The translations under genes were made by a program, and so were the position numbers. Source: Rhizobiaceae bacterium (lineage in GTDB: Bacteria; Pseudomonadota; Alphaproteobacteria; Rhizobiales; Rhizobiaceae). From it: a DNA stretch of 47,697 bases. Below, one piece after another: positions 6,582-13,158 of this stretch. The stretch spans positions 1-47,697 of the forward strand of contig JAMLJD010000028.1 of the NCBI GenBank assembly GCA_023953775.1, given 5' to 3'. Positions within the stretch are counted from its first letter, which is position 1; every line of letters begins with the position of its first letter. The notes below the pieces were generated by a model. It did no database searches, was not told where the DNA came from, and was given only the letters and a program-made list of their open reading frames with translations.

Positions 6582-7925
6582 CTACTCGAAATCGCGGATG
6601 CGCGGGTCGCCGCGTGCTCCCAGCATCAGTTCGGTGATCGCCCAGACCAGCGCGTCGACCCGGTCGGGCGAGCGCCCGCCGGACAGCCCGTCGCGTCCGA
6701 AATCGCACATCTCGTCCTCGAGCTCCGGAAAGTGCCGTGCATGGATCACCCTGCCCTGCTCGTAGAGGGCCGCCACCGGCTCGGCGCGCAGCCATTTGCC
6801 GCGCCGCGCCCGCACCGCCTTCACCGGCGCGCGCGGGTCCTCCAGCGCGATCACCGCCTTCACCATCTCGCCGCCCTGGTTCACCTCGGCGACGATGCAG
6901 TCGGCGTCGTGGCGGTTGTAGAGCGCGAGGGCCGCGCGCGCCCATCTGCCGGGGGCTGCCGCGGCCAGCGTCGCATCCTCCAGCACGACCGCGCGGCCGT
7001 TCTCGTCGCGCGCCGCCGCCACGATCCCGCAGGCGTCGGATTTCGGCCCCGAGCTTGCCGGCGGGTCGACCGCCACGACGATCCGCTCGAGCGACGCAGA
7101 CGGCGTTGCCACGCAGCGCTCCAGTGCCGCGCGCTGCCACAGCGCGTCCTCGCGGTCGGCGATCAGCTCGCCGTCGAGTTCCTGTCGTCCGAGTCGCGAG
7201 CCCGCATAGCGGGCATTCACCGCCGCCAGGAACCCGGCGGCAAGGTTCGCGCCATTGTCCTCGGTGCGCATGCCCGTCACAGTCACGCCGGGCTCGGCCA
7301 CCAGCCTCCTGATCAGCGGGATCGGCCGCGGCGTCGTGGTGATGAGCTGGCGCGGCCTCCTGCCCAGCCGCAGGCCGAACTGCAGCATGTCGAACGTCTC
7401 CTGCGGATGCCGCCATTTCGCCAGCTCGTCGCACCATGCGGCGTCGAATTGCGGCCCGCGCAGGCTCTCCGGGTCCTCGGAGGAAAACATCTGCGCCACC
7501 GCGCCGTTGTCGAAGACCAGCCTGCGCCGGCTCGGCTCGAAGCGCGGCCGGTCGTCCCCGGCGACGGCCAGGATGCCCGACGGGCCCTCGATCATCACCT
7601 CGCGCACGTCGCCCAGCGTCTCGCCGACCAGCGCGATATGATGGTACGTGTCGTCCGAGAACGGCGCGTAGGCCTTGACCAGCCCGCAGGTCCATTCGGC
7701 GCCCAGCCTTGTCTTGCCCGAGCCGCGCCCGCCCATCACGAGCCAAATGTCCTCGACGGCGCGCGAGGGATACTGGCACTTCAGCGCGCGGTTCCACCAT
7801 CCGTCGCTGGCCTGCTCGGCCTCGTCAGGCGTCAGGTTTGCGCGGGCCCATGCCCTTCGCAATCTCCTCGGCAAGCTGGAAGATACGGGTGTCGATCCTT
7901 TTGAGGATCGCGCGTTTTTCTGCAT
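6582..7925 (-). CDS. GTA large terminase (DNA packaging ATPase/nuclease, g2-like)
   Basis: 447 residues with ATG at 7925; the first about 35 residues overlap the terS gene by 101 nt, and a later TTG start (7874 or 7862) is possible. The ATPase domain has Walker A GGRGSGKT (65-72), Walker B region DAAWCDE (161-167) and the coupling motif TTTPRP (196-201). The RNase H-like nuclease domain has acidic residues in VAVDPP (D287), VAEVNQGG (E347) and DRVDALVWA (D421/D424). It pumps DNA into proheads; in GTAs this packages host DNA by headful. All catalytic motifs are present, so the motor looks functional. Confidence 0.93.
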   Translation of the reverse strand: MQKNARSSKGSTPVSSSLPRRLRRAWARANLTPDEAEQASDGWWNRALKCQYPSRAVEDIWLVMGGRGSGKTRLGAEWTCGLVKAYAPFSDDTYHHIALVGETLGDVREVMIEGPSGILAVAGDDRPRFEPSRRRLVFDNGAVAQMFSSEDPESLRGPQFDAAWCDELAKWRHPQETFDMLQFGLRLGRRPRQLITTTPRPIPLIRRLVAEPGVTVTGMRTEDNGANLAAGFLAAVNARYAGSRLGRQELDGELIADREDALWQRAALERCVATPSASLERIVVAVDPPASSGPKSDACGIVAAARDENGRAVVLEDATLAAAAPGRWARAALALYNRHDADCIVAEVNQGGEMVKAVIALEDPRAPVKAVRARRGKWLRAEPVAALYEQGRVIHARHFPELEDEMCDFGRDGLSGGRSPDRVDALVWAITELMLGARGDPRIRDFE

Positions 7926-8283
7926 CGGTCTTCTTTTTCTCTTTCGCGCCGTCCCCGTGGCGCGTGAATTCGCCGATCTTTTCCGCGGTCCTGCTCATCA
8001 GCGACATGATCTCGAATTGAAGTTTCTCGGTTCCCGCCGGCCCGTCCTTGAGGCCGTCGAGCGCGGTTTCCAGCCGCGCGAGCAGGCGTTCCAGCATTTC
8101 GCGCAGCCGCTCGCGCAGCGCCGGCTCCGTGCTTTCGGCGCGGCGCCAGTGCTCTCTGGCCGCCCGGCGCGCGATGCTCCTGACCGGCCTGCCGGACACC
8201 GCCGCCAGGCTCTCGAACGTCACCGCATCGCCCGCATAGAGCGCGCGCGCCGCCGCCCACATCGCCTCCGCTTTCCCGGCCAT
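7825..8283 (-). CDS. GTA small terminase (g1-like)
   Basis: 152 residues from ATG 8283, with AGGA 8-10 nt upstream. An N-terminal HTH-like region (AVSGRPVRSIARRAAREHW, about residues 26-44) is followed by a long coiled coil (LRERLREMLERLLARLETAL) and a charged C-terminus. This matches the small terminase subunits of rhizobial GTAs, which load DNA and regulate TerL. In-frame sequence up to 8526 is a low-complexity repeat translation and is excluded. It is the first structural gene of the cluster; the long AT/GC-patchy leader upstream probably holds its promoter. Confidence 0.8.
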   Translation of the reverse strand: MAGKAEAMWAAARALYAGDAVTFESLAAVSGRPVRSIARRAAREHWRRAESTEPALRERLREMLERLLARLETALDGLKDGPAGTEKLQFEIMSLMSRTAEKIGEFTRHGDGAKEKKKTDAEKRAILKRIDTRIFQLAEEIAKGMGPRKPDA

Positions 8284-8299
8284 GCGCTGATCCTGCCTT

Positions 8300-8560
8300 G
8301 TTGGGTCGTGAATGGTGACGAAGTGCCATGCGACGTTTCGCATTGCGGCGTCGCGGCTTGTCGGGTCGCGACTTAATGCCCTGACCTGCACTGTCGTGCC
8401 TTGCAACGTCGCGCTCTGCGATGCCGCGACTGGATGCCCTGTCTTGTCTTGTCTTGTCTTGTTCTTGTCTCGCCTTGCGACGTCGCCGGCTGAGGTCCTG
8501 CCCTGCGATATCGCGGCTTGCGCCACCGTGATCCGATGTCGTGATCCGGTATCGCGCCGG
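8300..8560. repeat. Degenerate short-repeat tract upstream of the GTA cluster
   Basis: The stretch upstream of terS is built from reiterated short words: GTCGCG/GTCGTG, CTTG, TGCGAT and ATGCCCTG. The clearest part is GTCTT x4 at 8441-8460, then GTTCTTGTCT. Two imperfect copies of CGCGACT(T/G)(A/G)ATGCCCTG start near 8366 and 8425. It has no convincing coding content; it would be the 5' leader of terS if transcription starts near 8600. Confidence 0.55.
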
Positions 8561-8606
8561 CCCGCCGCGTGGGCCTCGATGGCCGCAACTGTCCGACGAT
8601 AGCTGA

Positions 8607-8635
8607 ACCCTACAGGATCACCGTCACGGTGTCAA
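8607..8635 (-). promoter_or_regulatory. Candidate sigma70-type promoter toward the GTA cluster
   Basis: On the minus strand there is a perfect -35 TTGACA (8635-8630), a 17-bp spacer and TAGGGT (8612-8607). It points toward terS, whose start lies about 320 nt downstream, and sits directly against repeat copy 1. The -10 is weak and the unusually long leader is the repeat tract. Confidence 0.45.
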
Positions 8636-8657
8636 GAACATATTCCTAGGAAAATTT
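8636..8657. repeat. 22-bp island-flanking direct repeat, copy 1
   Basis: Identical over 22 bp to 10170-10191, same orientation, about 1.53 kb apart. The core contains CCTAGG and AGGAAAATTT. Copy 1 lies between the minus-strand -35 box and the transposase remnant. Possible readings are a shared operator, a duplication made by an element, or recombination ends; sequence alone does not decide. Confidence 0.6.
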
Positions 8658-8697
8658 GCACTCTATATACTCGGGAGAGTCCGCATGGAACCCGTCA

Positions 8698-8898
8698 GCC
8701 TTCAAGCGTGGCATGGTCGGCGTATATCAGCATTGCGGCGAAGCGCACCTGCATCGCTACGTTGCCGAATTCAGTTTCAGGTATTGGCGCCGCACCGCAT
8801 TGAAGATCTGCGATGCGGCGCGCGCCGAATACATTCTTCGCGGTGCCCGTGACAAGCGCCTTACCTATCGGCGGTCTGGTGAAGCCAGTCACGCCTAA
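8698..8898 (+). pseudogene. C-terminal remnant of an IS1595/ISXO2-type transposase
   Basis: The frame reads FKRGMVGVYQHCGEAHLHRY, then VAEFSFRY and a terminal KRLTYR. These are hallmark C-terminal motifs of ISXO2-like (IS1595 family) DDE transposases. Roughly the last 65 residues remain; the N-terminal zinc finger and most of the catalytic domain are missing, and the homology begins only about 40 bp after repeat copy 1. Expected Asn/Arg residues after FRY are altered (WRRTALK), a sign of decay. It shows that an IS once occupied this spot. Confidence 0.7.
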
Positions 8899-9031
8899 GC
8901 AGAAGGCGCGAAGGCTTCTGTGGAAACGTGTGAAAAAGCGTTGATGGCCGCGAGAGCGACTCCGCTTTGAGGCTCGATTCCTCTATGAGTCTGATTCGGC
9001 AACTCCAGACCGGGAACGGAAAGCGCCCTTA

Positions 9032-9242
9032 ACGGGGCGGGGCGCAATCCCGTGCTCCGGTCATGCCGGGGACAATCCCGGCTGGAGACAAGAACATGAT
9101 GACATGTTCATGGCCCAAAGGCGTACACGTCAGGTGGTATCTGCGTGTACGTTTCGGACGACTCGAATTCGTCCGAGAACATTGCCGGAGCCTTCCGGCC
9201 CGGTAGTACCAACTTGGCCCCGCTTCGGCGGGGTCTTTTTTT
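9032..9242 (+). ncRNA. Candidate structured RNA: six tandem hairpins plus terminator hairpin
   Basis: Perfect stems follow one another: 9032-9036/9049-9053; GCCGGG 9065-9070/9077-9082; GAACATG 9092-9098/9103-9109 (tetraloop ATGA); CGTACACG 9122-9129/9144-9151; CGGACGA 9155-9161/9169-9175 (extendable by T-A); GCCGGA 9184-9189/9194-9199; then the terminator. Stems differ in sequence, so this is not a simple repeat array. The stretch has no supported ORF. Strand is taken from the terminator's T-run. The RNA's 5' end is unknown and could lie nearer 8900. I recognise no Rfam family (not tmRNA, 6S, SRP or RNase P by their signature motifs). Confidence 0.5.
9216..9242 (+). terminator. Strong rho-independent terminator
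   Basis: CCCCGC (9218-9223), TTCG loop, GCGGGG (9228-9233), extendable to 8 bp with GG/TC, followed by seven T (9236-9242). It ends the hairpin array and separates it from the downstream HEPN-like gene. Confidence 0.85.
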
Positions 9243-9256
9243 GCGATTCGCACCCT

Positions 9257-9271
9257 GTTGCAATTTGCAAC
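9257..9271. promoter_or_regulatory. 15-bp palindrome upstream of the HEPN-like gene
   Basis: GTTGCA-ATT-TGCAAC lies between the terminator and the HEPN-like gene. It is operator-like. A GTTGCAAC palindrome also occurs twice in the toxin-antitoxin promoter at 44.2 kb, perhaps by coincidence. Confidence 0.3.
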
Positions 9272-9281
9272 ATTTGGCAAA

Positions 9282-9488
9282 TCAGTCCGTACCCCCTTTG
9301 TTTCCTTTCCGCGTCTTTTTTTTCGCGGCATCCTTGGTGGGCGCATTTGACCCCGGCTTGGGATCAGGTGGGGTCTCGAGCAGGCGGCGCAATACCTCGT
9401 CGCCCTTTTCCTGGTCTTTGTTCTTTGGAGATTTACCAATGGGTGGCAAAGAGGTCTTCAACACATTGCCACCTGAAATTCGCGCCAT
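9282..9488 (-). CDS. Possible small basic protein overlapping the HEPN gene head-to-head
   Basis: Up to 68 residues, with GDEVLRRLLETPPDPKPG then a Lys-rich tail. Small rhizobial proteins with a DEVLRR-L-TPP-P core followed by Lys are familiar to me from phage-like and accessory loci, without assigned function. Possible starts are ATG 9488, GTG 9464 (AGGTGG just upstream) or TTG 9449; all overlap the divergent HEPN-like start at 9439 by 10-50 nt, so both genes can hardly use conventional promoters as they stand. It may be a remnant or a chance frame. Confidence 0.35.
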   Translation of the reverse strand: MARISGGNVLKTSLPPIGKSPKNKDQEKGDEVLRRLLETPPDPKPGSNAPTKDAAKKKTRKGNKGGTD

Positions 9489-10095
9489 GGCCTTGGTGGG
9501 GCATTACCTGCAATCCTTCGCGATGATGGAAAGCGCAGTAAACTCTGCGATCTCCAAGGCGTTAAAACTCGACCCTGTCCAAGGCATCATTGTCTGCAAA
9601 AACATATCATTCCGCGACAAAATTCACATCCTCAGGACGCTCTTGAGCATTAGCCCCGTGACTAGCGCCGTAATAAAAACACACGACGAGATGTTGAACG
9701 AAGTTGGGCGCTACTCGGCTGACAGGAACATGGTTGCCCACGAACTTTTTGGCGCACACCCGGCCAAAGGTGGCGTCGAATTTCTTGTTGCGAAAGCGAA
9801 AGGCAAATTGCGGATGCCAGAGACCTTCTGGACAGTTGATGAGGTAGAGGAAAAGTCCGACAAATTGCTGTCCGCTAGAGATAAACTGATGCGTCTGGCA
9901 ACTCTGTTTGGGCAAATGGATGTCATAAAGGCCCTTATCGACCGACAGGCAAAAGACGGCGCGACAATAACGGGACTTTTGCAGCTAGGGGCCTTACATC
10001 CGGAAGAGCTCCAGCCTCAATTGTCCCCTGACTCCTCAAGTCAAGAAACCAATCCTTCACAAGGCCCTCAAACTCATCAAGAACCTCAGGGCTAA
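9439..10095 (+). CDS. HEPN-like helical protein with R-x4-H motif
   Basis: 218 residues from ATG 9439, with TTGGAG 8 nt upstream. It is largely alpha-helical: helices at about 15-45 (MALVGHYLQSFAMMESAV) and 55-75, then GRYSADRNMVAHELFG with R96-N-M-V-A-H101, the R-x4-H signature of HEPN RNase or nucleotide-binding domains. A short beta stretch (GGVEFLVAKAKGKL) and a helical C-terminus follow, with a Gln/Pro/Ser-rich tail from about 190. GC and codon use are clearly lower than in neighbours (AAA, TTG, ATA codons), suggesting transfer. HEPN proteins are common toxins in anti-phage and toxin-antitoxin systems; that role here is inference. Confidence 0.7.
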   Translation: MGGKEVFNTLPPEIRAMALVGHYLQSFAMMESAVNSAISKALKLDPVQGIIVCKNISFRDKIHILRTLLSISPVTSAVIKTHDEMLNEVGRYSADRNMVAHELFGAHPAKGGVEFLVAKAKGKLRMPETFWTVDEVEEKSDKLLSARDKLMRLATLFGQMDVIKALIDRQAKDGATITGLLQLGALHPEELQPQLSPDSSSQETNPSQGPQTHQEPQG

Positions 10096-10165
10096 CCTCA
10101 ATCTCAGATGCCGGCCTGTCGGCCGAATCACTAGGGCTGTTCATTGTGGTACGCCAAGTATACGA

Positions 10166-10191
10166 CTAGGAACATATTCCTAGGAAAATTT
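10166..10191. repeat. 22-bp island-flanking direct repeat, copy 2, within a palindrome
   Basis: 10170-10191 equals 8636-8657. Here it extends left into a perfect palindrome, CTAGGAA (10166-10172), CATA, TTCCTAG (10177-10183), followed by AGGAAAATTTCCT (10182-10194), also palindromic. On the minus strand a TATACT (10162-10157) lies 18 bp beyond TTCCTA, so this copy could be an operator in a minus-strand promoter. It marks the right border of the low-GC segment. Confidence 0.6.
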
Positions 10192-10224
10192 CCTCACCGC
10201 GAGTTACCATGACGCAGCTTTTCG

Positions 10225-10298
10225 CTTGTCCGGCGGTTCAAAATCGGGGACAAGGAGGCCGCCCGGGCAAATGACCGCCTTGTCGTTATTTTGCCCGG
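10225..10298 (+). promoter_or_regulatory. mrcA leader: PBP1a leader with mutually exclusive hairpins
   Basis: Segment A CTTGTCC (10225-10231) pairs with B GGACAAG (10248-10254). B with the next base, GACAAGG (10249-10255), also pairs with C CCTTGTC (10278-10284). D CCGGGCAAA (10263-10271) pairs with E TTTGCCCGG (10290-10298). A:B is compatible with D:E; B:C excludes A:B and would cross D:E. This two-state layout ends 42 nt before the PBP1a ATG. It looks like a regulatory leader, but no ligand, leader peptide or riboswitch class is recognised. Confidence 0.4.
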
Positions 10299-10340
10299 TT
10301 GTCAGGCGAGCTTCAGGACTGATCACTGGCGTGGGGCTGG

Positions 10341-12488
10341 ATGGACAACCCGTTTGAACCCAGGAAAAGGCGCGGACCGCGGGCGACGAAGCTGCTCGCG
10401 GCGGATGCGTGGCTCGATTCGACGCTCTACGAATTCGGCTTCAAGCTCGGCGTTTTCTGGGAGAACGCGACGATCTTTTCCCGCCGCTTCCGGGTCACCG
10501 GCTGGCGGCGGGGCTTCTTCGAGCTCGCCAGCGAGGGCTTCACGCTCGGCACGGTCGGCGCCATCCTGATGCTGGCGCTCGCGCTGCCGGCCTTCGAGGA
10601 GACCGCGAAGGACTGGCGCACGCAGGGCGACTACGCCGTCACCCTGCTCGACCGCTACGGCAACGAGATCGGCCAGCGCGGCATCATCCAGCGCGATTCG
10701 GTGCCGGTCGACGAGATGCCGGACCACGTCATCAAGGCGGTGCTGGCGACAGAGGACCGGCGGTTCTTCGAGCATTTCGGCATCGACTTCATCGGCCTGT
10801 TCCGCGCCATGAGCGAGAACGTGCGCGCCAATTCCGTAGTCCAGGGCGGCTCGACGCTGACGCAGCAGCTCGCCAAGAACCTGTTCCTGACCAACGAGCG
10901 GACGGTCGAGCGCAAGGTCAAGGAGGCGTTCCTGGCGCTGTGGCTGGAGATGAACCTGACCAAGAAGGAGATCCTCCAGCTCTATCTCGACCGCGCCTAT
11001 ATGGGCGGCGGCACGTTCGGCATCACGGCGGCGGCGGACTTCTACTTCGAGAAGGACATCAAGGACGTGAACCTGGCCGAGGCGGCGATGCTCGCCGGCC
11101 TGTTCAAGGCGCCGGCCAAATACGCGCCGCATCTCGACCTGCCGGCGGCGCGCGCCCGCGCCAACACCGTGCTCGACAGCATGGTCGAGAGCGGCTTCCT
11201 CACCGAGGGCCAGGTCCTGTCGGCCAGGCTCCACCCGGCCACCGCCGTCGACCGCGGCGGCAAGGACAGCCCCGACTATTTCCTCGACTGGGCGTTCGAG
11301 GAGGCCAAGAAGCTCGGCGACGATTACGGCATCCGCTCGATGGTGGCGCGGACCACGGTCGACATGGACCTGCAGGCGGCGGCCGAGGAATCGCTCGAGT
11401 TCCACCTGCGCCAGTTCGGCAAGAATTACGGCGTCAAGGAAGGCGCCATCGTGCTGATGGAGAACAATGGCGCGGTGCGCGCCATCGTCGGCGGCCGCGA
11501 CTACGGCGCCAGCCAGTTCAACCGCGCCACCCACGCGCTCAGGCAGACCGGCTCGTCGTTCAAGCCGTATGTCTACGCCACCGCGATGGAGAACGGCTTC
11601 ACGCCGGAATCGGTGATCTCGGACGGGCCTATCTCGTGGGGCGGCTGGTCGCCGAAGAATTACGGACGCGGCTATGCCGGCCGGGTGACGCTGACCACCG
11701 CGCTGGTCAAGTCGATCAACACCGTGCCGGTGCGGCTCGCCAAGGATCACCTGTCGATCGCGCCGATCAAGAAGATGGCGGAGGACATGGGCGTGGAGTC
11801 CGAGATCAGCAGCCACAAGACGATGGTGCTCGGCATTTCCGGCATGACCGTGATGGATCAGGCGACGGGCTACAACACGCTCGCCACCGGAGGCTTCGTC
11901 GGCAAGCGGCACGGCATCACCCAGCTGATGAACCGGTCCGGCGAGGTCATCTACGATTTCGGGCGCGACGCGCCGCCCCCGCGCCGGGTGCTGTCGCCCG
12001 AAGCGGTCAGGTCGATGAACTCGATGCTCGTGCAGGTGCCCGAATGGGGCACCGGGCGCCGCGCCGCGCTGCCGATGACGCGTGTCGCCGGCAAGACCGG
12101 GACGACGCAGGCCTATCGCGACGCCTGGTTCGTCGGCTTCACCGGCAACTACACCGCCGCCGTGTGGCTCGGCAACGACGACTTCACCAGCACCCGCAAC
12201 ATGACCGGCGGCTCGCTGCCGGCCATGACCTGGCAGCGGCTGATGATGTATGCCCATCAGAACATCGAGCTGAAGCCGATCCCGGGCGTCGACGACACGT
12301 TCAAGGACAAGGAGGGCGAGGAGGTCGCCGCCGCCGGCGATGATGCCGGGGACGAGGCGACCGAGACGGAGCGCCCGCTGGTGCTGTCGGAAGCGACGAC
12401 GCGGATGCTGCGCCGCCTCGCCGAGCGCTTCAAGAACGCGCCGCCGCTGTCGGTCCCCGTCGAGCCCGACACGCTCTCGTCATTGTAG
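10341..12488 (+). CDS. mrcA: Penicillin-binding protein 1A (bifunctional transglycosylase/transpeptidase)
   Basis: 715 residues. A cytoplasmic N-terminus of about 65 residues precedes one membrane helix (GFTLGTVGAILMLALALPAF, about 66-85). The GT51 glycosyltransferase has TEDRRFFEHFG (catalytic E138) and GGSTLTQQLAKN (169-180). The transpeptidase has SSFK (S405 nucleophile, K408), S458-I-N460 and K585-T-G587. It polymerises and crosslinks peptidoglycan in the periplasm. The C-terminal 60 residues are acidic and low-complexity. ATG 10341 has GGGG about 6 nt upstream. It is the first gene right of the GTA/island region and may be controlled by its structured leader. Confidence 0.95.
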   Translation: MDNPFEPRKRRGPRATKLLAADAWLDSTLYEFGFKLGVFWENATIFSRRFRVTGWRRGFFELASEGFTLGTVGAILMLALALPAFEETAKDWRTQGDYAVTLLDRYGNEIGQRGIIQRDSVPVDEMPDHVIKAVLATEDRRFFEHFGIDFIGLFRAMSENVRANSVVQGGSTLTQQLAKNLFLTNERTVERKVKEAFLALWLEMNLTKKEILQLYLDRAYMGGGTFGITAAADFYFEKDIKDVNLAEAAMLAGLFKAPAKYAPHLDLPAARARANTVLDSMVESGFLTEGQVLSARLHPATAVDRGGKDSPDYFLDWAFEEAKKLGDDYGIRSMVARTTVDMDLQAAAEESLEFHLRQFGKNYGVKEGAIVLMENNGAVRAIVGGRDYGASQFNRATHALRQTGSSFKPYVYATAMENGFTPESVISDGPISWGGWSPKNYGRGYAGRVTLTTALVKSINTVPVRLAKDHLSIAPIKKMAEDMGVESEISSHKTMVLGISGMTVMDQATGYNTLATGGFVGKRHGITQLMNRSGEVIYDFGRDAPPPRRVLSPEAVRSMNSMLVQVPEWGTGRRAALPMTRVAGKTGTTQAYRDAWFVGFTGNYTAAVWLGNDDFTSTRNMTGGSLPAMTWQRLMMYAHQNIELKPIPGVDDTFKDKEGEEVAAAGDDAGDEATETERPLVLSEATTRMLRRLAERFKNAPPLSVPVEPDTLSSL

Positions 12489-12573
12489 ATTTCCCGCACG
12501 CCGTGGATCGTCACCCGTCTTGCCATCTCGCGCCCGGCTACAGTATCGGTGGCCTTTGCCCCGCCGGTAGCTG

Positions 12574-13158
12574 ATGCTCAAGACCGCCTTCCTCTTCCTG
12601 GTGACCCTTTCCATCGCCGTCGCCGGCGGTGCGGGAAGCGCGTGGTACGCGCTGCAGCTTCAAGAAGGCGTCGGCGCGGTGCAGGTCGGCAACTGGACCA
12701 CGATGCCGGAATACGGCACCGTCGACGCCGATCCCTATTCGCAGGCGCGGTTCGCGCGCGAGGGCGCGCTGGCGCTCGGCCAGTCCGAGGGCATCGTGTT
12801 CTTCACCGAGTTCGACGCCGCGGGCGCGCGGCTGAGGCGCGACTGCGCCTACCGGGTCGAGGGCGCGGTGCCTCCGGCGCGGTTCTGGACGCTCTACGTC
12901 GCCGGCGGCGACCGGCAGGTCCTGCCGCCCATCGGCAGGCGCACCCCGGCCATCCATTCGCAGCGCCTGCTGCGCAACACGGACGGGTCGTTCGCGATCG
13001 CCGTCGGACCGCACGCGATGCCCGGCAACTGGCTTCCCGTCGCCGGCCAGGGCCCGGTCTTCCTGGTGATGACGCTCTACGACACGGCCGTCGCCAGCAA
13101 TGCCGACATCGCGCGGATGGAACTCCCGCAGGTTCTGAGAACCGACTGCGATGCGTAA
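12574..13158 (+). CDS. DUF1214 domain membrane-anchored protein
   Basis: 194 residues with one N-terminal hydrophobic segment (LKTAFLFLVTLSIAVAGGAG) that may be a signal anchor, then a domain with DPYSQARFAREGALALGQSEG, CAYRVEG, ARFWTLYV and LRNTDGSFAIAVGPHAMPGNWLP. This is the pattern of DUF1214 proteins, which in rhizobia are encoded as a pair with DUF1254 proteins; their biochemical role is not known. Its stop overlaps the next gene's start by 8 nt, indicating an operon. Probably periplasmic domain outside the inner membrane. Confidence 0.85.
   Translation: MLKTAFLFLVTLSIAVAGGAGSAWYALQLQEGVGAVQVGNWTTMPEYGTVDADPYSQARFAREGALALGQSEGIVFFTEFDAAGARLRRDCAYRVEGAVPPARFWTLYVAGGDRQVLPPIGRRTPAIHSQRLLRNTDGSFAIAVGPHAMPGNWLPVAGQGPVFLVMTLYDTAVASNADIARMELPQVLRTDCDA

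Noticed and set aside
5230..6765. 511-residue plus-strand ORF across the portal gene
   Set aside because: It is the antisense shadow of the portal gene, caused by high GC at third positions; its peptide is Arg/Pro/His-rich without domains.
1..8283. Ordinary prophage
   Set aside because: No integrase, repressor, replication or lysis genes and a gene order specific to RcGTA-like clusters; the unseen left part could still change this.
8969..9173. tRNA-like T-arms (GAGG-CTCGATT-CCTC at 8969-8983; GACGA-CTCGAAT-TCGTC at 9157-9173)
   Set aside because: No matching acceptor stem, D-arm or anticodon arm with proper spacing was found around either; the T-loop position 54 is C. They are parts of the hairpin array or chance.
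9935..10144. 69-residue minus-strand ORF preceded by a possible promoter in repeat copy 2
   Set aside because: It lies antisense within the HEPN-like gene's C-terminal part and has no family resemblance; kept only as a remark on the promoter-like context.
10323..12257. 644-residue minus-strand ORF and another long plus-frame ORF over PBP1a
   Set aside because: Shadow frames of the PBP1a gene, which has all catalytic motifs in its own frame.
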